The translations under genes were made by a program, and so were the position numbers. Shown here one piece after another: positions 8,527 to 16,727 of a stretch of 64,000 nucleotides of DNA; the first letter of the stretch is position 1, and each line of letters opens with the position of its first letter. Under the pieces are notes generated by a model that saw nothing but the letters and a program-made list of their open reading frames with translations, was not told the DNA's origin and made no database searches. Source of the stretch: Ensifer sp. Root278 (lineage in GTDB: Bacteria; Pseudomonadota; Alphaproteobacteria; Rhizobiales; Rhizobiaceae); contig NZ_LMJJ01000042.1 in the NCBI RefSeq assembly GCF_001429285.1, forward strand, positions 62,001 through 126,000, in the 5' to 3' direction.

Positions 8527-8610
8527 TGCGGTTTTCCGCGCCCATCCCGCTCTGACTTAAAGGAACCGATCACGATGATTTGGATCGATCCGATCCAAAT
8601 CATCGTGATC
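8527..8610. repeat. Rhizobial palindromic element with a perfect 20-bp inverted repeat, upstream of rpoH2
   Basis: Arms 8568-8587 and 8591-8610 are exact reverse complements (GATCACGATGATTTGGATCG) with a 3-base loop. The preceding part (TGCGGTTTTCCG at 8527-8538 to CGATCACG at 8567-8574) has a relative with nearly the same spacing at 41974-42020. It lies in the presumed rpoH2 leader, 88 bp before the start codon. Confidence 0.85.
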
Positions 8611-8698
8611 TAGACGCCCCTGCTGCCGGACGCGCCATCTGTCCGGCCTTTTAGACTTCACACGCAATGGCGCCCGGGCGCCAGTCACGGAGTGATCG

Positions 8699-9565
8699 AT
8701 GAAGACTCTCACTGCAGACCGGCGGATGATCAAGATCGCAATGGAGGCGCCCTATCTCGAGCGCGACGAGGAGCACGCGCTGGCACAGGCCTGGCGGAAC
8801 GACCATGATCAGGAAGCCCGCAACAAGATCGCCATGTCGCATATGCGGCTCGTGATCTCGATGGCAGCGAAGTTCCGCAACTTCGGCCTGCCCATGGGCG
8901 ACTTGGTGCAGGAAGGCCATATCGGCCTCCTGGAAGCGGCGGCCCGCTTCGAACCCAGCCGTGAGGTCAGGTTTTCGACCTATGCGACCTGGTGGATCCG
9001 GGCATCGATGCAGGACTATGTCCTGCGCAATTGGTCGATCGTCAGGGGCGGCACGAGTTCGGCTCAGAAGGCGCTGTTCTTCAATCTGCGGCGGTTGCGT
9101 GCACGTCTGGCGCAAGGCGACAGGCAACTTACATCGCAGGCTATGCATGAGGAAATTGCCGCGGCGCTCGGCGTCAGCATCGCCGATGTGCAGACCATGG
9201 ATGCGCGGCTTTCCGGCAGCGACACTTCCTTGCAGGCCCCCGTTGGCGGCGCCGATTCCGATGGCGGCGAGCGGCTGGATTTCCTGGCCAGCGATGCGCC
9301 GCTTCCGGACGAACAGGTCAGCGACATGATCGACGGCGAGCGGGCCCGTGTGTGGCTCCGCGATGCGCTGGGTGCCTTGACCGAAAGGGAGATGCGGATC
9401 ATCCGTGCACGACGACTGTCGGAGGACGGTGCGACGCTGGAAGAGCTCGGCCTCGATCTCGGCATTTCCAAGGAACGGGTGCGACAGATCGAAACTCGGG
9501 CGCTCGAAAAGCTCAGAGTGGCGCTCGCGACCAAAGCGCCGGCCCTGACTGCGGGCATTCACTAA
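8699..9565 (+). CDS. rpoH2: RNA polymerase sigma-32 family factor RpoH2
   Basis: 288 residues. Region 2 (DLVQEGHIGLLEAAARFEPS, then FSTYATWWIRASMQDYV) covers about 50-115, the RpoH box variant QKALFFNLRRLR follows, and region 4 with LGISKERVRQIETRALEKLR is at the C-terminus. It directs RNA polymerase to heat-shock/stress promoters. Rhizobia have two or more RpoH proteins; this one resembles S. meliloti RpoH2 in neighbours (carD before, M48 lipoprotein after) and in its divergent region 2. ATG 8699 follows GGAG at 6-base spacing. Regulation is probably by RpoE2. A repeat element starts directly after the TAA. Confidence 0.92.
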   Translation: MKTLTADRRMIKIAMEAPYLERDEEHALAQAWRNDHDQEARNKIAMSHMRLVISMAAKFRNFGLPMGDLVQEGHIGLLEAAARFEPSREVRFSTYATWWIRASMQDYVLRNWSIVRGGTSSAQKALFFNLRRLRARLAQGDRQLTSQAMHEEIAAALGVSIADVQTMDARLSGSDTSLQAPVGGADSDGGERLDFLASDAPLPDEQVSDMIDGERARVWLRDALGALTEREMRIIRARRLSEDGATLEELGLDLGISKERVRQIETRALEKLRVALATKAPALTAGIH

Positions 9566-9667
9566 AGCTTGTCGCGCAAAGGTGCGCAGCGGTTTTGTGA
9601 TAACGACCTGCGAAATGTCGAGCGCTTAAAGCGCAAGGAGTGAATCTGAAAGATCGCGACGCGCTTT
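9566..9667 (+). repeat. RIME-like intergenic element, copy 1 (abuts rpoH2 stop)
   Basis: Begins at the first base after the rpoH2 TAA and runs through GATCGCGACGCGCTTTA. It matches the reverse complement of 35832-35939 along most of its length, including CGCGCAAAGGTGCGCAGCGG and GATAACGAC. GCGCA-AAGG-TGCGC forms a hairpin followed by GGTTTT, so the left end could also act as a terminator for rpoH2. Confidence 0.85.
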
Positions 9668-9668
9668 A

Positions 9669-9768
9669 GAGCAATTCCAGGAAAAGTGCGAAACGGTTTT
9701 CCGTCCGGAATTGCGCAATTTCAAACAGTTGGAGCAATTCGCTGTTTTAATGAAACAGTGAAATGCTC
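9669..9768. repeat. Two further palindromes of rhizobial repeat type
   Basis: GCAATTCC (9671-9678) pairs with GGAATTGC (9707-9714), with GGAAAA/TTTTCC pairing inside. A second imperfect hairpin spans 9732-9768 (GAGCAATTCGCTGTTT against AAACAGTGAAATGCTC). Such blocks are common between rhizobial genes; no coding content. Confidence 0.75.
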
Positions 9769-9773
9769 TAGCC

Positions 9774-9870
9774 GTGCATGTTTTCTTTGGCCGTAGCCGG
9801 TCAAAGGACAAAACCATGCAGCACTTCAAAGTGCCTTTGCGTGTCTGACAGGACGCGCGGCGCTGTAGGC
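9774..9870 (+). repeat. Dispersed element carrying a tiny reading frame, copy 1
   Basis: Matches the reverse complement of 60150-60262: GCATGTTTTCTTTG, GTAGCCG, AAGGACAAAA, CATGCAGCA, TTCAAAGTG, GGCGCTGTAG occur in the same order. The GCATG and CATGC ends of the first part can pair, placing a Shine-Dalgarno-like AAAGGA and the ATG of the small frame in a hairpin. Confidence 0.8.
9816..9848 (+). CDS. Putative 10-residue peptide inside dispersed element (copy 1)
   Basis: ATG 9816 encodes MQHFKVPLRV and stops at TGA 9846-9848. AAAGGA lies 7 bases upstream. The second copy of the element encodes MQQFKVLQRPLRV; the difference in length is exactly three codons, so start, reading frame and stop are kept although the DNA has diverged. 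Whether it is translated is unknown; the conservation could also be due to the RNA structure. Confidence 0.35.
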   Translation: MQHFKVPLRV

Positions 9871-9994
9871 CTCAGGGGCATAGTCGTACGGGCTTGGACC
9901 TCAATCCGAGGCACTGCCCTGTGTTCGAACATCGAGGTCTGGCGCAGCAGCGAAGGCCGGAGCCTTCAGCAGCATATGCGCCTTGGTGCCGTGC

Positions 9995-11506
9995 TTACTC
10001 GGAAACGATCTTGACCTTGTCGCCCGGCTTCACTGTCGAGGTGACCTGCATCGCATTGATCACCCGGAACAGGTCCAGCTTGCGATCCGTCCCCATCATG
10101 CGGGCGGAAAGCGTTGCGATCGTCTCGCCGGGCCTTACCGTTACGACGCGGATGCGCAGAGGCTTCAGCGATTGGGCCTCGCCCTGCGTCATGCGGCGGA
10201 ACGAGCTGCGCAGCTGGTTCGCTGTCGGCTCGAGCGCGTTCGAACCCTTGGGAACGGCGGTCAGGAAGCGGTAGATGCGGGTGTCGATGCGGATGACCGT
10301 GACATCGAAATCCCAGCGATCGGCCGAGGCACGCGCGGTCGCGGCTTCCAGACCGTTGATGTTGATCGGCCTGATCGTGTCGGGCTGCAGGCCGGTGACC
10401 CAGCCGCTGGCGATATAGTCGGTCAGGCTGCGACCGCCCGTATCCGCCACGCCGTCGAAGCGCACAGCGATGTCACCGGGCCCGGTCGCAAGGACCGCTT
10501 CTGCCTTGTTGTCGATCTGGAAGCCGGTCGGCACGTCGAAACGGATTCCGAGCTGGCCGTGCAGGAAGGTCTGGCCGCGGACATAGCCTTCCTGGGGGCT
10601 GTCGCCGTAGAGCAGGCCGTCGATACCGGCGAGGTAATAGTCGCGGCCGCGATCGCCGCTGGTGCCCTCCGGCCCGAAGGCGCGGGCATGCCGGCGCGCA
10701 AGGTCCACACGCTGCGGTGCATTCGGGTGGCTCGACAGGAAGTCGAGGCTCTGGTCGGATTCCGGATCGACGGCGGTAAAGCGGCTATAGGCTGCCATCG
10801 AGTCCAGGAAGCGTGCGGCGGCGTAAGGATCGTAGCCGGCTTCGCCGAGCATGCGCACACCGATGACGTCGGCCTGGAGCTCCTGGTTGCGCGAGAAGGC
10901 CGCAAGCCGCAGCTTGCCGCGGGCGAGCGCCTGCTTGCCGGCGAGATCGGACGACAGCACCTCGGAGACCACGCGGCTGGCGATGACTTCCGCTTCCTCG
11001 CGTTGCTGACGTTCGATGCCGTGGTTGGCGGTGACGTGCGCCATCTCGTGCGAGAGTACGGCGGCGACTTCGGAGGCATCATTGGCAAGGGCCAGCAGGC
11101 CGCGGGTGACATAGAGATAGCCGCCCGGCAGTGCAAAGGCGTTGATCGCCGGCGAATTGAGGATGGTGATGCGGTAGGACTGCTGCGGGTTCTCCGAGAC
11201 GGCGGTCAGCGCTCCGGCGATGCGGGCGACCAGCCGTTCGGTCTTCGCGTCCTTGTATTCGCCGCCATAGCTTGCGACGATGCGCGGATGTTCGCGTGCG
11301 CCCATCTTCGCGCGCGGATCGTTCTTCTGGACCTCGTCGACAATCTGCGGATTGGACGAGGGCGAAACTGTCGGCTCGTAGGATTGCTCGATCACCGACT
11401 GGCATGCGGAGAGAAGCGCGGTCGCGATCAGTGCAACCACGGCGCGTGCACGCAGCCGTCCGCGTTTCGGCGGGAACCGGTCGTGTGTGACTGTATGCCT
11501 CTCCAT
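9995..11506 (-). CDS. M48-family metalloprotease, lipoprotein with C-terminal LysM-like domain
   Basis: 503 residues. The N-terminal transmembrane stretch ends in the lipobox LLSAC (Cys35), so it is probably a lipid-anchored periplasmic protein. The zinc site HEMAH lies near 152-156 with the third ligand in NQELQADVIG near 208, as in BepA/LoiP-type M48 peptidases that work on outer-membrane protein quality control. The C-terminus (VRPGETIATLSARMMG...VKPGDKVKIVSE) resembles a LysM-type domain for binding peptidoglycan. It lies downstream of thiQ on the same strand, 303 bp away, so it likely has its own promoter. Substrate unknown. Confidence 0.9.
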   Translation of the reverse strand: MERHTVTHDRFPPKRGRLRARAVVALIATALLSACQSVIEQSYEPTVSPSSNPQIVDEVQKNDPRAKMGAREHPRIVASYGGEYKDAKTERLVARIAGALTAVSENPQQSYRITILNSPAINAFALPGGYLYVTRGLLALANDASEVAAVLSHEMAHVTANHGIERQQREEAEVIASRVVSEVLSSDLAGKQALARGKLRLAAFSRNQELQADVIGVRMLGEAGYDPYAAARFLDSMAAYSRFTAVDPESDQSLDFLSSHPNAPQRVDLARRHARAFGPEGTSGDRGRDYYLAGIDGLLYGDSPQEGYVRGQTFLHGQLGIRFDVPTGFQIDNKAEAVLATGPGDIAVRFDGVADTGGRSLTDYIASGWVTGLQPDTIRPININGLEAATARASADRWDFDVTVIRIDTRIYRFLTAVPKGSNALEPTANQLRSSFRRMTQGEAQSLKPLRIRVVTVRPGETIATLSARMMGTDRKLDLFRVINAMQVTSTVKPGDKVKIVSE

Positions 11507-11809
11507 GCCTCAGCCCGTTTCCCGTCTGTCGCTCCACCCGCATGCAGCGGGGCAATGGAACGACAGCGTTGAAAGTCCTACTTTTTCAGTCCGGCAGCGT
11601 TGCTCCGCCGCGACTGTTCAGCCCTGGTCTTGCTGTATCTGATTTCAGCGCCACCTGCCTAGTTTGTCTCGGTAGAAATAGTTGCCCCGTGGTATCACGG
11701 CAACGGATGCGCGAATATTCGCGCTCCCGGCCGGATATTTCGCGCGTCGCACGGCGCCGCGGTCAAATTGTGGCGATCGGCTGAGGGCGAGGAGAAACCG
11801 GCCCCACCG
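11507..11809. other. Gap between thiQ and the M48 gene
   Basis: About 300 bp with no gene seen. It should hold the M48 promoter (minus strand) and the end of the thi operon. Only a small palindrome around GCGCGAATATTCGCGC (11710-11725) stands out; no clear terminator. Confidence 0.4.
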
Positions 11810-12529
11810 TCACGCGTTGCCAAGAAAGCGGTCGATTGCCGCATTGTCGCGCCGCTCCAGGAAGCGGTCGAGCGTATCGTGTGCAATGATACGCCCCTGG
11901 TCGAGAAAAAGCACGCTATCGGCCAACGCCTTCACGTCTTCGGGATGGTGCGTGATCATCAGAATGGTGTTGCCTTCTTCCGCGTGCAGTTCGCCAAGAA
12001 GCGTGCGCATGCCGGTGCGCATCCCGGGGTCGAGGGCCGCAAATGGTTCATCCAGCAACAGGAGGGGGCGGTGCCGCACAAGTGCGCGGGCGAGCGCGAC
12101 CCGCTGGCGTTCGCCGCCGGAAAGCGTAGGCGGCAGCCTTCGTCCGAAGCCTTCAAGCCCAACGCGGCGAAGCGCGTCCTCGATCCTCTTCCGATCTTCG
12201 TCCGTCAGGCGAAGTGCCGGGTCGATACCGAGGCCGACATTGGTCGCGACATCGAGATGGGCGAAGAGATTGTTGTCCTGGAAGATCATCGAGACCGGAC
12301 GCTCCGAAGGTGCCTGGTTGGCAGCGTTCTGGCCGAGGACACGGATCTCGCCGTGGTCGGCATCTTCAAAGCCTGCGATGAGGTGAAAGAGCGTCGACTT
12401 GCCGGAACCGGAGGCGCCGGCAACGGCGACGATGCCGCCGGCAGCGATAGTGCAATCGAAGTGCAGCGTGGTCGTTTCGAAACGAATCTCGACATTGCGC
12501 AGTTCTATGGCAGCGTTGGGCTCGGTCAT
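11810..12529 (-). CDS. thiQ: Thiamine ABC transporter ATP-binding protein
   Basis: 239 residues, a complete ABC ATPase: Walker A GASGSGKST near 36-44, Q-loop FQDNNLFAHL, signature LSGGERQRVALARAL and Walker B LLLLDEPFAALD. It powers thiamine/TPP import through ThiP. Its ATG overlaps the thiP stop (ATGA at 12526-12529), indicating translational coupling. It is the last gene of thiBPQ, under the TPP riboswitch upstream of thiB. Confidence 0.95.
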   Translation of the reverse strand: MTEPNAAIELRNVEIRFETTTLHFDCTIAAGGIVAVAGASGSGKSTLFHLIAGFEDADHGEIRVLGQNAANQAPSERPVSMIFQDNNLFAHLDVATNVGLGIDPALRLTDEDRKRIEDALRRVGLEGFGRRLPPTLSGGERQRVALARALVRHRPLLLLDEPFAALDPGMRTGMRTLLGELHAEEGNTILMITHHPEDVKALADSVLFLDQGRIIAHDTLDRFLERRDNAAIDRFLGNA

Positions 12530-14154
12530 GCTTTGCGTCCTTCCCGCCGGCGGACGTCTTCCGTTGTGCCGAGGATGGTGAAGATCAGGCAGAGAAGCCC
12601 GAGGAAGAGGGCGAGGCCGGCCGCATCGGCGGTGCGGTAGCTGCCCATGCGGCTATAGAGCAGCCAGGGAAGCGTCACCATGTCCTGCGAGCCGAACAGG
12701 GCGACGGCGCCGAGATCGCCGAGCGATAGCGCCATGGCGAAGGAGAGCGCCATCAGCAGTGGCCTTCGGAGCGCCGGAAGGTCGATCCATCGCAGGCGAT
12801 GAAAACCGCGGATGCCGAGGCTCGCTGTCAGCCGCTCGGAACGCGCCGCGTGCGTCGCCATGGCCGGCGCCAGGATGCGGTGGACGAAAGGAAGCGCCAT
12901 CAGGGCGTTGATTGCCACGACGATGGCAGGCGCAAAGCGCGCGACATCGCCGAAGGGGCGAAGGAGCAGAAACCAGCCGGCGCCGAGCACGACAGGCGGC
13001 ACCAGCAGGATCAGCGAGGTACTGGCGCCGATCGCACCGGCAAGGCCGTGTGCCGGCGCGCCCGCATGGCGTGGCGCGGTGACCGTCGCCGCGGCGCGGA
13101 TCATCACGGCCGCCATGGCGACGGAGGCGAGTGCCGAGGCGAGCGCGATCGCCGCACTCGTCATCAGTGCCCGGTGCACGCTCGGATCGCGCGCGAGCTT
13201 CAGAAGATCGGCCTGCAGGCCGGAGACGACCACCGCAATCAACGGGGCGATGAGGAAGAGCAATGCCAGGATGATCCAGGCGCCATCGTTGAACAGCGCC
13301 GCTGTCGTTGTGCCATCGAAGCGTCGAACGGTTCGGCCGCCGGTCATGCCCTCTTCCGGATCCGTTGCCAGACGTCTGAGGATGAGAAGCAGGACGCCGG
13401 TCATGGCGATCTGCAGGCCGGACAGCGCGATGGCGCGTGGCGGATCGAAATCGAAGCGCAGCGCCTGATAGATCGCGACCTCGATGGTGCTGGCAGCGGG
13501 CCCGCCGCCAAGCGTCAGCACGAGCGTGAAGCTGGTGGCGCAGAGCATGAAGACGAGGCCGGCCGCGCCTGGCAACAGGCCGCGCAGGACGGGCCATTCG
13601 ATGAAGCGGAAGAGCGCTCGGGAGGGCATGCCGAGATTGGCAGCGCTGCGCCAGTATTCGGCGGGAATGCGCTCGAGGCCGGCCAGGAACAGGCGCGCCG
13701 CAAGCGGCATGTTGAAGAAGACATGGGCAAGCAGGATGCCGAACAGGCCATAGATGCTGATCGGTTGCTCGAGGCCGAGCCAGCGCAGGCCGGAATTGAG
13801 GAAGCCCTGGCGTCCCCAGATCTCGATCAGCCCGAGTGCGCCGACGAGAACGGGCAGGCCGAGCGGCAGCGCCATCAGCCGCAACAGCCAGATCCGGCCG
13901 AAGAAACGCGGCCGCCGCGCCAGCGCCCGCGCCACCGGTATCGCGAAGAGCACGGATAGCAGAGTGGAAAGGCTTGCCTGCAGCAGCGTGAAGCGGGTGA
14001 CGCGCCAGATATAGGCGTCGAACAGAGTGCCTTCGTCCGTGCCGCCGGTTTGGGCGAGCAAGGCGGCGATCGCCAGGCCGACGAAGAGCAGGAAGGCGCC
14101 GAGGCAAATCGCCCCGGCGACAACAGTCATGCGGTTTTCGCGAAGTGCGAACAA
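12526..14154 (-). CDS. thiP: Thiamine/TPP ABC transporter permease
   Basis: 542 residues with about twelve hydrophobic segments and two binding-protein-dependent transport permease modules (ThiP is a fused dimer of the usual permease). The EAA-type loops are visible as YWRSAANLGMPSRALFRFIE and AARSERLTASLGIRGFHRLRW. The start is either TTG 14154 (after a TGAGG site, 5 bp after thiB) or ATG 14130. It sits between thiB and thiQ, which settles the substrate. Confidence 0.94.
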   Translation of the reverse strand: MFALRENRMTVVAGAICLGAFLLFVGLAIAALLAQTGGTDEGTLFDAYIWRVTRFTLLQASLSTLLSVLFAIPVARALARRPRFFGRIWLLRLMALPLGLPVLVGALGLIEIWGRQGFLNSGLRWLGLEQPISIYGLFGILLAHVFFNMPLAARLFLAGLERIPAEYWRSAANLGMPSRALFRFIEWPVLRGLLPGAAGLVFMLCATSFTLVLTLGGGPAASTIEVAIYQALRFDFDPPRAIALSGLQIAMTGVLLLILRRLATDPEEGMTGGRTVRRFDGTTTAALFNDGAWIILALLFLIAPLIAVVVSGLQADLLKLARDPSVHRALMTSAAIALASALASVAMAAVMIRAAATVTAPRHAGAPAHGLAGAIGASTSLILLVPPVVLGAGWFLLLRPFGDVARFAPAIVVAINALMALPFVHRILAPAMATHAARSERLTASLGIRGFHRLRWIDLPALRRPLLMALSFAMALSLGDLGAVALFGSQDMVTLPWLLYSRMGSYRTADAAGLALFLGLLCLIFTILGTTEDVRRREGRKA

Positions 14155-14161
14155 TCCGGCC

Positions 14162-15190
14162 TCAGTTCTTGCTCATGGCAGCAAGCCACTCGTCGATCCA
14201 GGCCTTGCGGTTCTTCGCGACCTCTTCCGATGGCAGCAGGAAGGTCTTCTCCGGGTTGACCAGCTTGTTGAAGGCGTCCGGCAGCGGCTCCTTGGTTGCT
14301 GCGACCGGCATCATCCAGTTGGTTGTCGGAATGATCGACTGGAATTCCGGACCGGTCATGAACGCGAGGAACTGCTTTGCCAGTTCCGGCTCCTTGGCAC
14401 TCTTGGTCATGCCGGCGACTTCGATCTGGATGTAGTGACCTTCCGAGAAGGTGGCCGCCTGGTAGCGCTCGGTGTTCTCAGCGACCATGTGGTAGGCGGG
14501 CGAGGTGGTGTAGGAGAGCACCATCGGCGCTTCGCCCTTGGTGAAGAGGCCATAGGCTTCCGACCAGCCGGGGGTGACGGTCAGAACACGGTCCTTGAGC
14601 TTCGCCCAGGCAGCACCCGCCTCGTCGCCATAGACCGCCTTGACCCAAAGCAGCAATCCGAGGCCCGGCGTCGAGGTGCGCGGGTCCTCGATGACGATCT
14701 TCTGCGACGCGTCGCCTTCGACCAGTTCCTTGAGGCTCTTCGGCGGTGTCTTCAGGGTCTCGGTGTCGTAGACGACGGCGAAATGGCCGTAGTCATAGGG
14801 CAGGAAGGTGTCGTCGGAGAAGTTGCCGGGCACCTTCAGGTCCTTCGCTTCGATGCCATGCGGTGCGAAGAAGCCCGTTGCCTTTGCTTCCGCCACGAGG
14901 TTGGTGTCGAGACCGAGCACGATGTCGGCCTTCGAGGCAGCACCCTCGAGCTTTAGGCGCGTCAAGAGTTCGACGCCATCGGCAACACCGACATAGTTGA
15001 CCTTACATTCGCAGGTCTTTTCGAAGGCTTCCGCCACCTTGGCGCCCGGCCCCCATTCGGTGATGAAGCTTTCATAGGTGTAGACGGTCAGCGTCTTGTC
15101 GGCAGCGGCGGCATAACCGGTGAAAACAAGGCTTGCGCTTGCGGCCAGCGCTAGCCGGCTAAGTATTTTGAGCTGTGATGAATTGAACAT
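14162..15190 (-). CDS. thiB: Thiamine/TPP periplasmic binding protein
   Basis: 342 residues with a signal peptide ([20 protein letters not shown], cleavage near AAA-ADK). The mature protein starts [19 protein letters not shown], the usual ThiB beginning, and contains the FDLPYDYG-like motif ([14 protein letters not shown]). It delivers thiamine, TMP or TPP to ThiP. ATG 15190 follows GGGAGAGG at good spacing; the frame upstream of it lies within the riboswitch and is not coding. Confidence 0.95.
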   Translation of the reverse strand: MFNSSQLKILSRLALAASASLVFTGYAAAADKTLTVYTYESFITEWGPGAKVAEAFEKTCECKVNYVGVADGVELLTRLKLEGAASKADIVLGLDTNLVAEAKATGFFAPHGIEAKDLKVPGNFSDDTFLPYDYGHFAVVYDTETLKTPPKSLKELVEGDASQKIVIEDPRTSTPGLGLLLWVKAVYGDEAGAAWAKLKDRVLTVTPGWSEAYGLFTKGEAPMVLSYTTSPAYHMVAENTERYQAATFSEGHYIQIEVAGMTKSAKEPELAKQFLAFMTGPEFQSIIPTTNWMMPVAATKEPLPDAFNKLVNPEKTFLLPSEEVAKNRKAWIDEWLAAMSKN

Positions 15191-15251
15191 GCGAAGCACC
15201 TCTCCCAAAGTTCGTTGTTGCACGGGAAAAGGGCGTATCGGTGCGATCGCG

Positions 15252-15352
15252 TCTAATCCCTCCGCCGGTATGAGCCGGATCAGGTTCCGCGGGTTGGCGT
15301 TTTGACGCCTCTCAGCCTCCGGCCGCCATGTGGTCGGGAGGCACCCCGTTAG
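15252..15352 (-). promoter_or_regulatory. TPP riboswitch (THI element)
   Basis: Read on the minus strand from 15350: GGGGTGCC, CTGAGAGGCG, ACCCGCGGAACCTGATC, then TACCGGCGGAGGGA, the conserved thi-box blocks in the right order and spacing. It ends about 60 nt before the thiB start codon, whose GGGAGAGG site could be sequestered when TPP is bound. This makes thiBPQ expression fall when TPP is plentiful. Confidence 0.95.
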
Positions 15353-15363
15353 AGCGGCAAGAG

Positions 15364-15392
15364 ATTTACCGCTGCGGCGGCTCCATGGCAAG
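15364..15392 (-). promoter_or_regulatory. Sigma-70-type promoter of thiBPQ
   Basis: On the minus strand TTGCCA (15392-15387), 17 bases, then TAAATC (15369-15364). Transcription would begin near 15357, just before the TPP riboswitch, which fits well. Confidence 0.6.
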
Positions 15393-15503
15393 CGGTGTTT
15401 GGAATGGGCGACGCATGGGGCGAGCCCATTTTCTGTCGGGCGTTTTCGCCAACCGGCAACTGCGCTATGACACCATCACGCTTGGCCGCAAGGAGGAAAT
15501 CCC

Positions 15504-15989
15504 ATGCCAGATATGCTAGTTCGACTTTATGCCCTTCCGGCAGAGCCCCAGTCGCGGCTTGGTTCAGGCATCAGCATCCGTCGCGCCATGGCGCCGGAAC
15601 GCCGTCTGGTGGTCTCCTGGATCGAAAAGACGTTTGGCGCCGGCTGGGCAGGCGAAGCGGAAGCTGCCTTCTCCTCGACCCCGACACGCATGCACGTCGC
15701 GGTGCACGACGAAAAGATCGTCGGCTTTGCCTGCCACGACGTGACAGCGCTCGGCTTCTTCGGCCCAACCGGCGTCGATGAAGGTATGCGTGGGCAGGGC
15801 ATCGGCGAGGCGCTGCTGCTTGCAAGCCTGACGGCGATGCGCGAGGCGGGCTACGGCTATGCGGTCATCGGTGGCGTCGGTCCGGCGAAGTTCTACGAGC
15901 GCGTGGCCGGCGCGATCGAAATTCCCGATTCAACACCCGGGATCTATGCCGGCATGCTATTCCCGGAACCGGTGCCGGAAGGACACTGA
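15504..15989 (+). CDS. GNAT-family N-acetyltransferase
   Basis: 161 residues. Acetyl-CoA binding motif A is visible as VDEGMRGQGIGEALLLASL around 90-110, preceded by the strand HVAVHDEKIVGFACHD. Substrate not predictable. An excellent Shine-Dalgarno (AAGGAGG at 15490-15496) supports ATG 15504. It stands between the thi riboswitch and thiN on the opposite strand to thiBPQ; no evidence that it is part of thiamine metabolism. Confidence 0.88.
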   Translation: MPDMLVRLYALPAEPQSRLGSGISIRRAMAPERRLVVSWIEKTFGAGWAGEAEAAFSSTPTRMHVAVHDEKIVGFACHDVTALGFFGPTGVDEGMRGQGIGEALLLASLTAMREAGYGYAVIGGVGPAKFYERVAGAIEIPDSTPGIYAGMLFPEPVPEGH

Positions 15990-16061
15990 CGGCTTCGGCA
16001 AATTGCTGCGATCGCAGCGGTTTGCGGTTTTCTTCGTTTTCCTTCCGCGATCCTTTGCGCT

Positions 16062-16724
16062 ATGGGCATTGCCATGGCTCGATCGACCTTCACCATATTG
16101 CTTGGCGGCGCCCTCTCGGTGACCAGCCGGCTGACAGAGCAGCTCAGCGGCAGCCGCTTCGTTGCCGCTGACGGCGGCATGCGCCATGCCCGCTTGCTCG
16201 GCGTCGTGCCGGATGTCTGGGTCGGCGATTTCGATTCGACCGAAGACGCCCTGCTGTCCGAGTTCGCCTCCGTTCCACGCGAGCCCTACCCGGCGGCAAA
16301 GGCTGCGACGGATGGCGAGATCGCGGTCGAGGCTGCGTTGTCCCGCGGCGCTGATCGGCTGATCTTTGCCGGCGCGCTTGGCGGCAGCCGCAGCGACCAT
16401 GCCTTCCTGCACCTGCTGCAGGCCGCAGCGCTTGCCGAGCGCGGGCTTTCGGTGCTGATGACCTCGGGCGAGGAAGAAGCCTACCCGCTGCTGGCAGGCA
16501 CGCTCGATCTCGACCTGCCGAAAGGTTGTCTCTTTTCCGTGCTGGGATTGACCGAGCTGACCGGCCTTTCGATCGTCAATGCGCGCTATCCGCTTGACGA
16601 TTTCACCCTGCCGTTCGGATCGTCCCGAACCGTATCCAACGTCGCGGAGGGTCCCCTTCGCTTCAGCCTCAAGAGCGGACGCGCCATCGTGCTTGCCCGC
16701 CCCTATGATCTTTCCGGAGCCTGA
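16062..16724 (+). CDS. thiN: Thiamine pyrophosphokinase
   Basis: About 220 residues. Transfers pyrophosphate from ATP to thiamine to give TPP. Family motifs: VAADGGMRHA, VWVGDFDST and the KAATDGEIAVEAAL segment (Asp/Thr-Asp-Glu metal site), followed by GALGGSRSDHAFLHL. ATG 16062 or 16074 (MARSTFTILLGG, better fit to the family). It neighbours the thiamine transporter but is on the other strand without a riboswitch of its own, so uptake and activation are close but separately controlled. The ABC-F gene follows after 3 bp. Confidence 0.92.
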   Translation: MGIAMARSTFTILLGGALSVTSRLTEQLSGSRFVAADGGMRHARLLGVVPDVWVGDFDSTEDALLSEFASVPREPYPAAKAATDGEIAVEAALSRGADRLIFAGALGGSRSDHAFLHLLQAAALAERGLSVLMTSGEEEAYPLLAGTLDLDLPKGCLFSVLGLTELTGLSIVNARYPLDDFTLPFGSSRTVSNVAEGPLRFSLKSGRAIVLARPYDLSGA

Positions 16725-16727
16725 GCC

